This document shows, piece by piece, positions 22,276 through 28,406 of a stretch of DNA of 28,406 nt. A program made the translations under genes and the position numbers. Origin of the DNA: a virus; IMG/VR virus record IMGVR_UViG_3300023435_000687, positions 1 to 28,406 of that record; one strand, 5' to 3'. A model generated the notes under the pieces. The model ran no database searches. It was given only the letters and a program-made list of their open reading frames with translations, and was not told the origin of the DNA. Numbering within the stretch: the first letter of the stretch is position 1; each line of letters begins with the position of its first letter.

Positions 22276-25265
22276 AGTATCTCCTCCAATTCTTCCCTCG
22301 ATAGTGGCCTCGACGTATCTAAACCTGAAAACTCACCTACTAACTGCTCTTCAGGTATCTCGTCACGTTCACGCTGCTGAGCCAGGAGCTCCATTCGAAC
22401 CCAGTCGCCGCTGCTTCCAGCAACAGGAGCCTGCTCCGCACCAAACTGAAAAGTATCCGCGATCGTTACCTCTGTTGTAGCCAGTGCCTCCCATTGTTGA
22501 GCCAGACGCCAGCAACCCTCAAGTGCATCCAATCCGTCATCGTGCGGGAGCAGCGGGGCCTGTTCCATCTCCTCGTACAGAAGATCGAAGCTCCCAGTTG
22601 CCCTGTCGGGGAACGCTAAGTAGTCATTCTCGATGTCGGGCTGCAGAGACTGAATCCGCATTTCCTTTCCGCCCCGGTGCGACTGTTGTATTGGCACTAC
22701 GGGAAGGTATGCACCCTGCTCACGAGACTCCTTAGCCGACTGCGATGCGAAGAATGCCTGAAACTGAACGGCCTCGATGCCCCAGCGAGCTACCCGATAA
22801 CGTCTGCCCCATCTAATCTGGTCCTGAAGTAACGTATCCGGGGTCCGCCTCTTCATATCTGCCTCAATTACGAACCCCAGCCCCGAAGGAGCTCTTGCAA
22901 TAATAATAATAGCGCTGTAGTCAGCTGCTTGAGTCTTACCCAATGATGGATCGGTGAACGCAAAGAGCTTACAGTCGGACAGTTTAACAGGCAAGTGTTC
23001 AAAGTGTGGAGTCAATACAACCTCGTCACCTATCCACTCCCGTGAATACGCCGCCCACCTTGGGAAGAGCCGATCCTCTGGAGCCACCGGAATGTTCTGG
23101 AGTTCCATCGAGAACGACGCCGAACCTTCGGATGCCTTCATGACCATGAGTTGGTAGTACGGATAAGCCTCCGGCCAAGCACTTACTGCACCGGCATCCA
23201 TTTCCACCTTGCGCTCTAGGTAGAACGCATAGGCATCCTTCTCCTTATTAGGGTTCTCTATACTAGTGAGTATCTTTCGCCACTCGTTCCACAACTCAGG
23301 GTTGTCGGCCCACCGTGCAACCGCTCGATAGGTAGTGTGCTGGAACATCGGGTTTAGCACACATTTCCGTACCAAACACTCTGAGTGGATAAAGTTTCCA
23401 ATCACTAGAATCTTTGTGTTTTCCCACCCAGCACGAACCACGGAACGGTTAAACCAGTTCTGGATGTCCCGACGCATCGTCGAACTCTGGACACCCTTAA
23501 CGTCTTCTGGATCGTCAACGATTATCAGATCCGGCCTCCATTGCCGGAACTTTCGACCGCGAATCTTCATTCGGGACCCCAGGGCAACTACTTTTACGTA
23601 TGTGGTCGTTTCGATATCATCTTCTTGCCACTTATTGCCCCGGAGGTCCCCAAAATCTTCAGCGATACGTTCGTTATTCTCGAACTCGTACTTCAAGGTC
23701 GCAAGGTGACCCTTTGCTTGTGGAAAGGAGTCACTTATGATTGGTATGAAGTGCCGCTTCTCGTAGCAAACACACCACGCAGGAAGCCCTAACACAGCCC
23801 AAGAAGTATTATGAACGACGAAGCCTTCTGCTACATAGTTATGATCCGGATGCTCGACCTCGATGTCGTATGTGTGAACCTCACCCTCATACTCAATGCT
23901 TACTACTGAGTCCCAAAAAACGTCGCTATCTACTAGAGTCTGAAGCTTATCTGATTTATCTAACGCAGCTACCTTTGCTACTCGAGTCCTTGACGAGTCC
24001 CTCCGATCGGGTACTACATGGAACCCGTGCTTCTTCTTGAATGCACCTTGACGCGTATTCATCAACTTATGCCACCCATAAGGCACGCAGTCTAGTTTGG
24101 CACCGCGTCCGTCGGTCCCTAGAACCTCAATGTTCATGAGCTGGGCAAACTCTTCACTTGTCTGATTTACAATAACTCTCCAAGCTCTCCCGAATCTACC
24201 CTCTGTAGGCGTCTCGTATACTTGCGAAACCACACCAAAGCGGCCTAGCAACCGCTGCACGTCTCGTACAAGGCCCTCAGACATCGAACAGTACTCATGA
24301 CAAGTACCCGAACCTCTTGTAGTAATGTGTCCATCACCCTTCCACAGGGCTATCAAGAACGTTTCTACATCTTCGATAGGCCAACCAAATACCTCTCCGG
24401 GTATCCTCTTGGTGTACGAGTTTGAACCGTACAGTCCGTACCTACGAGCCCAGTCCCGCGCACCTGAACAGTAATAAGTGATCCCGTCTTCACGTTTGCC
24501 AATCCGTCTAACTCCCCAACCCCTAGACTCTGCAGCTTTCCTAAAATCAGTTACGCTGTCAGAATCTACTTGGGTAAAGGTAACGCCTCCCCCCGAGAAG
24601 CCTCCCTCAGAGATCATCCAGCCTAGAAGCTTGGGATCCACAGAATGATCCGGCTTCAATACTGCCTCAGGAGTCCAGCTACGGACCGCAGCAACCCTAT
24701 CCTGCACGGTAAGGTTTTGTAAGTTGCGCCTCTTGGGTAGGCCCTTCTCAAGTACCGTAAACCCATGCTCGCCTGTTGTAGCAATTCTACGGCCTGAACG
24801 TGTACGCAGCCACCAAACCTCCTTGACACCTTGGTCGTATACAGCAACTACACTAGTTGGTACGAGCTTCATACTCTCGTAGTCCAAACACATAACTCGA
24901 TCGCCTGGTAGTATGTACTGAACCTCAACCTCGGTCCCGTCACTCATTAGGACCAGAGTTTCTGCGACGTCGCACTTTCCGTGCCCCCTAGGCCACGCTA
25001 TTGCGAGGTTCTGTCGGCCCGGGGTCTCTAGCATCTCCTCTACGGTCTTGGTAAATCCCTTGTGCATCGCAGCCACTGGCTTCGTGAAGTGGTTCCGTAG
25101 GTAGAACTGGCAGAAGAACTGGAGATCCAACTCCCCCAACTGCTTACGCAGCTCCGGCGCACTTAGTGAGACGTCCATCCACCCACTTGCAACGAGCTGC
25201 TCCTCAGTGAACCTCCGCTGCAACGTGTCAGCTATCAGTTGCGTATCGTACGAGTCAAGCTTCAT
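22251..25265 (-). CDS. terL: Terminase large subunit with intein
   Basis: The 1004-residue precursor would yield a 615-residue terminase after removal of a 389-residue intein. The ATG at 25265 directly follows the TAA of the radical SAM gene. The N-extein ends in AWPRGHGK (residues 90-97), the Walker A loop, and the C-extein resumes with Thr-Ser, completing GK-T/S. Walker B is PDLIIVDDPED near 578-588. The nuclease domain has FAFTDPSLG (D772) and HDDGLDALEG (D909, D910, D913), the metal-binding acidic residues. The enzyme packages and cuts DNA at the portal. No small terminase is recognised in the window. Confidence 0.93.
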   Translation of the reverse strand: MKLDSYDTQLIADTLQRRFTEEQLVASGWMDVSLSAPELRKQLGELDLQFFCQFYLRNHFTKPVAAMHKGFTKTVEEMLETPGRQNLAIAWPRGHGKCDVAETLVLMSDGTEVEVQYILPGDRVMCLDYESMKLVPTSVVAVYDQGVKEVWWLRTRSGRRIATTGEHGFTVLEKGLPKRRNLQNLTVQDRVAAVRSWTPEAVLKPDHSVDPKLLGWMISEGGFSGGGVTFTQVDSDSVTDFRKAAESRGWGVRRIGKREDGITYYCSGARDWARRYGLYGSNSYTKRIPGEVFGWPIEDVETFLIALWKGDGHITTRGSGTCHEYCSMSEGLVRDVQRLLGRFGVVSQVYETPTEGRFGRAWRVIVNQTSEEFAQLMNIEVLGTDGRGAKLDCVPYGWHKLMNTRQGAFKKKHGFHVVPDRRDSSRTRVAKVAALDKSDKLQTLVDSDVFWDSVVSIEYEGEVHTYDIEVEHPDHNYVAEGFVVHNTSWAVLGLPAWCVCYEKRHFIPIISDSFPQAKGHLATLKYEFENNERIAEDFGDLRGNKWQEDDIETTTYVKVVALGSRMKIRGRKFRQWRPDLIIVDDPEDVKGVQSSTMRRDIQNWFNRSVVRAGWENTKILVIGNFIHSECLVRKCVLNPMFQHTTYRAVARWADNPELWNEWRKILTSIENPNKEKDAYAFYLERKVEMDAGAVSAWPEAYPYYQLMVMKASEGSASFSMELQNIPVAPEDRLFPRWAAYSREWIGDEVVLTPHFEHLPVKLSDCKLFAFTDPSLGKTQAADYSAIIIIARAPSGLGFVIEADMKRRTPDTLLQDQIRWGRRYRVARWGIEAVQFQAFFASQSAKESREQGAYLPVVPIQQSHRGGKEMRIQSLQPDIENDYLAFPDRATGSFDLLYEEMEQAPLLPHDDGLDALEGCWRLAQQWEALATTEVTIADTFQFGAEQAPVAGSSGDWVRMELLAQQRERDEIPEEQLVGEFSGLDTSRPLSREELEEILWNPMAAL
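23808..24974 (-). mobile_element. LAGLIDADG intein in terL Walker A
   Basis: This covers residues 98-486 of the precursor. The intein starts with Cys98 (CDVAETLVLMSDG, block A) and has a TTGEHGF block B at about 163-169. Two LAGLIDADG-type helices lie at LLGWMISEGG (213-222) and FLIALWKGDG (303-312). It ends with HTYDIEVEHPDHNYVAEG then FVVHN (blocks F and G). The C-terminal HN and the +1 Thr are the standard splicing residues. Both homing motifs keep an acidic residue (E220, D311), so the endonuclease may be active. Codon boundaries were checked against the DNA at both ends. Confidence 0.93.
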
Positions 25266-26114
25266 TTACATCATCACCGAACATGTACTACATAATGGGA
25301 TCTCAGCCTTCCGTCCCGCGTTGTGAAGCTCCCTAACGTGACTAAGTACCGGACCTCTCCAAATCTCTTCCATACTCTGCTCGTGAAGGTTACCCATTGA
25401 CGTCTCCGGCCCACTGTCGATGCAACACATTCCTACAGAGCCGTCACACCAGATGTACATACCGGCAAACGGCTGAGCACAGGGGTCAGAGGAAGCGCAC
25501 CCTGTGTAACACCTAGGCTCGCCGTCAAATTGCTCCGTCCTCGAGTCACACTCACGATGGGTAACCTCGTCAACTCGGCCTGTCCAGTACTTAAAGAACT
25601 CGGGTACCTCATGTCGATTCCGATTAGTAAACGTCATATGTGCTCGTGTAGTTACCGGGCTTCCTGCAGCCTCGTTCAGTTCAAGGAAGCGTAGGATGTT
25701 TGCAATTACAGCTGCCAACTTGAGTGGAGGCCTTGCAGCTTCGTAGGTCTCAGCGGTAACCCCGTCAACGGAGAACGTAATGTGAGCAATTCCCAGGTCG
25801 ATCAGTATCTGTGCCATCTCTTCGCCCAGTAGGGCTGCATTTGTATACAGTACTACTTGGGTAGTTGGGAGCCTATCTCGAATGTAGCTAATTAGCGACT
25901 CGAGGTGGGGCCATACTAGGGGCTCCGCGTATCCATAGGGATGGAACACCTCCACTGGGCGCCCTACACACTGGTCTATAATGCCCTTTGCGAACTCAAG
26001 CGTCATGTCCTCACGCTTGAGGTACTGACTTGGGCATATAAGACAGTGTGCGTTACACCGAACACTTGTTTCGAGTTGTACAACTCCCGGAAAGTCTTTG
26101 GCGACTCGTTTCAC
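25266..26114 (-). CDS. Radical SAM/SPASM domain protein
   Basis: The 282-residue protein starts at a GTG at 26114 whose GTGA overlaps the upstream stop. The motif CNAHCLIC (C20, C24, C27) is the CxxxCxxC site for the SAM-binding 4Fe-4S cluster. A PYGYAEPL segment near 59-66 matches the GE-type SAM-contact motif in degenerate form. The C-terminal third has Cys-rich CYTGCASSDPCAQPF, WCDGSVGMCCID and PLCSTC, the layout of a SPASM auxiliary-cluster domain. Such proteins modify peptides or sugars by radical chemistry. Neighbouring glycosyltransferases and a methyltransferase suggest a role in glycan or virion-protein modification, but the substrate is not evident. Confidence 0.88.
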   Translation of the reverse strand: MKRVAKDFPGVVQLETSVRCNAHCLICPSQYLKREDMTLEFAKGIIDQCVGRPVEVFHPYGYAEPLVWPHLESLISYIRDRLPTTQVVLYTNAALLGEEMAQILIDLGIAHITFSVDGVTAETYEAARPPLKLAAVIANILRFLELNEAAGSPVTTRAHMTFTNRNRHEVPEFFKYWTGRVDEVTHRECDSRTEQFDGEPRCYTGCASSDPCAQPFAGMYIWCDGSVGMCCIDSGPETSMGNLHEQSMEEIWRGPVLSHVRELHNAGRKAEIPLCSTCSVMM

Positions 26115-26977
26115 TTACATTGTCTCCGTGAAAACTTCTGCATCTGTTTAACTTGACTCTCATCGATCCCTAGAGTTCGAGCGATATACTCAGTATCACC
26201 CCCAGCCATCTCTGCAAACGTCTCGATCCCTAACTCGTCGGCTAGCTGCTTACTTAGTTTCCTACCGAACCTCGTGAGTGGGTGACCTTGTACTTCGAGG
26301 GAGATTCCTGCGTTCTTGAGGACCTCTACGATCTCGGGTCGCATCACCATCCCGGCCTCCCAGGCCGCTCTACGAGTCGAGTTGGGATCCGCAGCGATGA
26401 TCCGACGGTAGTGGGCGTTTCTGCGGCGAACCTTGGTTAGATAGTCAGCTGAAGAGTTCTGGTGTATATAGATGTACTCTGGATGGCTCGTTGCCTTTGT
26501 GAGACCCTCCGGCCCCGCATGGGGGTGCTCAGGATAGTGAACACTTCCGGCGTTCTTAAAGATCCTCCACACCGGTACCTTCCGTATAGCCTTCCCGTCC
26601 ACATATCCATCCTGAGTCACAACGATCGCGTCGGCTTCATCAGCATCTGCCTCGGCAATGAGCTTGTCGCGAAGGTCGCTGAGCAGCTCGTCGCTCAACT
26701 TCTCATCGGGGTCGAACACAGCTACCCACGTCCCGTAAGGGATCACATTGTGAAGTGCCCACTCCCGTTGCGGGAAAGGGTTATGCTCACCCGGCCGCTC
26801 GAAGTAGCGTACATTTGAGTACGCTCCCGCAATGTTGAGGGTATCATCTGTGCACTTACCATCGTGTACCACAACCACATCGTCGAAGTACTTCGCGTGG
26901 TGTTCTAGAAACCCCTTGATGTGTTTCCCCTCGTTTCTTACAGCCACCAATAGTGTCACTGAAGCTTTCTCACTCAC
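26111..26977 (-). CDS. GT-A (family 2-like) glycosyltransferase
   Basis: This 288-residue protein starts at a GTG at 26977 with GAGGAG upstream, overlapping the methyltransferase stop. The N-terminus has SVTLLVAVRNEGKHIKGFL, VVVVHDGKCTDDT (nucleotide-sugar binding) and VAVFDPDEKL, whose DPD is the expected metal-binding DxD. The C-terminal third is helical and has ARTLGIDESQVKQMQKFSRR, a possible helix-turn-helix-like tail. It probably transfers a sugar from a nucleotide-sugar donor in the host cytoplasm. It shares VVVVHDG(x)C(x)DDT with the glycosyltransferase at 27652-28344, which suggests the two are paralogues. The acceptor is unknown. Confidence 0.85.
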   Translation of the reverse strand: MSEKASVTLLVAVRNEGKHIKGFLEHHAKYFDDVVVVHDGKCTDDTLNIAGAYSNVRYFERPGEHNPFPQREWALHNVIPYGTWVAVFDPDEKLSDELLSDLRDKLIAEADADEADAIVVTQDGYVDGKAIRKVPVWRIFKNAGSVHYPEHPHAGPEGLTKATSHPEYIYIHQNSSADYLTKVRRRNAHYRRIIAADPNSTRRAAWEAGMVMRPEIVEVLKNAGISLEVQGHPLTRFGRKLSKQLADELGIETFAEMAGGDTEYIARTLGIDESQVKQMQKFSRRQCK

Positions 26978-27671
26978 TTGTCTGCTCCTCTTCTAGTATA
27001 GGTCCGTGTACCCAGAATCGGTTCTTCTGTAGCTCCTCAGGTACTCCGACCCAATCATAAGTCCAAAAGTTATTGCCAAATGCATGACCGACGGCCCGAC
27101 CCACGCCAGAACTCGAGTTGTAATAGTCATCGCCAAAGATCGTACCCCCCGAGGCAAGAAGCGGCTGGGAGATCGTAATGTCTTCGTATGCAGACTCCTC
27201 AGTGTGTTCTGCGTCAACGTAGATGAGACTAGCTTCTACGTCGAGCTCCTTCAGAGCTGCTACTCCATGGATAGACATAAGTGGTAGCGGAGTGATGTAA
27301 TCCCGGACACCGTACTCCATTACATTCGAGAGAAAGAAGTAGTACGCCTGTGGATAGCCGTTCCGCAGCGCTAAACACTCATGTGCGCCTCCGCGCCACA
27401 TAACATTGCCGGTTAGCCACGTATCGATGCAGACGATCTCACAGTCGAGGCCCAGCTCCTTAACCGCCATGGCCATCGTTATTGCAGAGCCGCCGTACCA
27501 AGTACCTAATTCAACAATGACACTAGGTCGAATCTGCTCGACCAACCTCCGGAACAGCGACGAGTCCCCGCCACCGGGGGAGTGGCCCAGACCGTACCTG
27601 TGCGGAACCGGTACAAAGCCCTCATATGGATCAACCCTGTGCAATGCATCCCTAATCTTCGGCATATTCAT
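26970..27671 (-). CDS. Class I SAM-dependent methyltransferase (Methyltransf_24 / CmcI-like)
   Basis: This is a 233-residue protein. The ATG at 27671 lies within the end of the preceding glycosyltransferase gene, after GGAGAGG. Motif I is VIVELGTWYGGSA near 50-62, motif II CIDTW near 82-86, and SLIYVDAEHTEESAYEDI near 148-165 gives the post-motif acidic and His residues. GGTIFGDDYYN follows. This pattern is typical of the Methyltransf_24 and cephalosporin hydroxylase-like group often found beside glycosyltransferases. It likely methylates a sugar or small acceptor. It is coupled by overlap to both neighbours. Confidence 0.8.
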   Translation of the reverse strand: MNMPKIRDALHRVDPYEGFVPVPHRYGLGHSPGGGDSSLFRRLVEQIRPSVIVELGTWYGGSAITMAMAVKELGLDCEIVCIDTWLTGNVMWRGGAHECLALRNGYPQAYYFFLSNVMEYGVRDYITPLPLMSIHGVAALKELDVEASLIYVDAEHTEESAYEDITISQPLLASGGTIFGDDYYNSSSGVGRAVGHAFGNNFWTYDWVGVPEELQKNRFWVHGPILEEEQTSE

Positions 27672-28344
27672 CCTCTCCGGTATTATACTCTACACGTAGA
27701 AACTCCGAAATGATTTCGGGACGTGCCGCATACCTTTCCTGCAGCCGCTTCTGGACGTTAGCGTACCGGCGGCTTTTCTCCCTAGCAGCATCGCGATCTC
27801 CGTGAGGCCCGTCCGTGCTCGAGTAATGTGTGAACTGGACCCCGCGTAGATTCAGTACCCGTCCTGGGCCTCCCGGCTGGATATGAATGATGTCCGACAG
27901 CACAGTCGACTCACGCTTAAAGAGCCGCACGTGCAGGGATACCTCCTGAGGCTCCAGGTAATACTCAAGGCGCCTAATCGCAACCCTGTCGCAGCGCTTC
28001 CTGACCGCGCGATCAATTGTCTGCTGAAGGTTCTCAAGGAACTTTGGCGCGAACACCTCATCTACGTCTCCCATAAGGACCCAGTCACTGGTACACACCG
28101 TCAAGCCACGCTTACGCTGCGGCTCACAATAACCCTCATAGGGAGCAGTAATGACCGTAGCTCCACACTCCAGAGCCACATCGACCGTGTCATCCTCACA
28201 CTCGCCATCGTGTACGACTACGACCTCGTCGACGTAGCTCCACACCTCGGCAATACGATCCGCAAGTTTCTGCGCGTCGTGGCGAACTGCGATTAGAAAC
28301 GAAGCTGTCCGATTACTCACAACTACGGCCTCCGTCACGCTCAT
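27652..28344 (-). CDS. GT-A (family 2-like) glycosyltransferase
   Basis: This 230-residue protein has ASFLIAVRHDAQKL, then VDEVVVVHDGECEDDTVDVA, CEPQRKRGL and MGDVDEVF, whose DVD is the metal-binding DxD. These are the core motifs of a short GT-A fold transferase. The ATG at 28344 overlaps the upstream stop (ATGA) but has little SD. A GTG nine codons in has GGAGG about 8 bases upstream and is an alternative start. It is related to the enzyme at 26111-26977, and the two may add successive sugars. The substrate is not known. Confidence 0.83.
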   Translation of the reverse strand: MSVTEAVVVSNRTASFLIAVRHDAQKLADRIAEVWSYVDEVVVVHDGECEDDTVDVALECGATVITAPYEGYCEPQRKRGLTVCTSDWVLMGDVDEVFAPKFLENLQQTIDRAVRKRCDRVAIRRLEYYLEPQEVSLHVRLFKRESTVLSDIIHIQPGGPGRVLNLRGVQFTHYSSTDGPHGDRDAAREKSRRYANVQKRLQERYAARPEIISEFLRVEYNTGEDEYAED

Positions 28345-28406
28345 TTCTCAATCACCACCGGGACGCTCGGGCTGATCGCCTTCGCGGTTGTTGCCAACGC
28401 TTTGGC
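28341..28406 (-). CDS. C-terminal end of an upstream gene (cut by window edge)
   Basis: A frame open to the window edge ends with TGA at 28343-28341, overlapping the next ATG as ATGA. Only 21 residues are visible (AKALATTAKAIS then PSVPVVIEK). The ATGA junction matches others in this operon, which supports a real gene. Its function cannot be told. Confidence 0.5.
   Translation of the reverse strand, partial: AKALATTAKAISPSVPVVIEK

Noticed and set aside
1-28406. tRNA genes, CRISPR arrays, insertion sequences, attachment sites and promoters
   Set aside because: I saw no cloverleaf, spaced repeat array, transposase or convincing -35/-10 pair between genes. The genes appear to share an upstream promoter outside the window.

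Overview
The window is a continuous stretch of a double-stranded DNA tailed-phage (Caudoviricetes) genome. Every gene I can support lies on the minus strand, so the transcript runs from position 28406 towards position 1. Genes are packed with ATGA, GTGA or TAATG overlaps, or short gaps carrying strong Shine-Dalgarno (SD) sequences, which points to a bacterial host. I cannot name the host. No integrase, lysis, replication or tRNA gene is visible, and no stretch over 300 bases lacks a gene.

In transcription order the layout is as follows. (1) 28406-25266 is a modification cassette: a partial gene, a GT-A glycosyltransferase, a class I methyltransferase, a second related glycosyltransferase and a radical SAM/SPASM protein. 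(2) 25265-18435 is the DNA packaging and head module: a terminase large subunit interrupted in its Walker A loop by a 389-residue LAGLIDADG intein, the portal, a prohead protease-scaffold fusion with a likely nested scaffold start, and a major capsid protein that looks related to the T4 gp23 family. (3) 18345-16417 is a glycosyltransferase-methyltransferase fusion set inside the structural operon, directly after the capsid gene. (4) 16415-12428 holds the head-tail connectors, a zinc-ribbon protein, tail terminator, tail tube, tail assembly chaperones with a predicted -1 frameshift, and a Mu gpG-like protein. (5) 12424-1 holds a 2170-residue tape measure protein, a distal tail protein, a large multidomain tail-tip protein and four small tip or fibre proteins, the last cut by the window edge. 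No tail sheath gene is seen, so a long non-contractile tail is most likely.

The most unusual observations are these. A nucleotidyltransferase-like motif set (GS-x10-DWD plus a later D) lies inside the tape measure protein, within a roughly 1000-residue region ahead of the conserved core. The terminase intein disrupts the ATP-binding loop. At least five sugar- or methyl-modifying enzymes are encoded in the structural operon. Two strong hairpins without U-tracts lie directly after the major capsid and tail tube genes, where they could lower expression of the downstream low-copy genes. All functions are read from sequence motifs and gene order. No database search was run.
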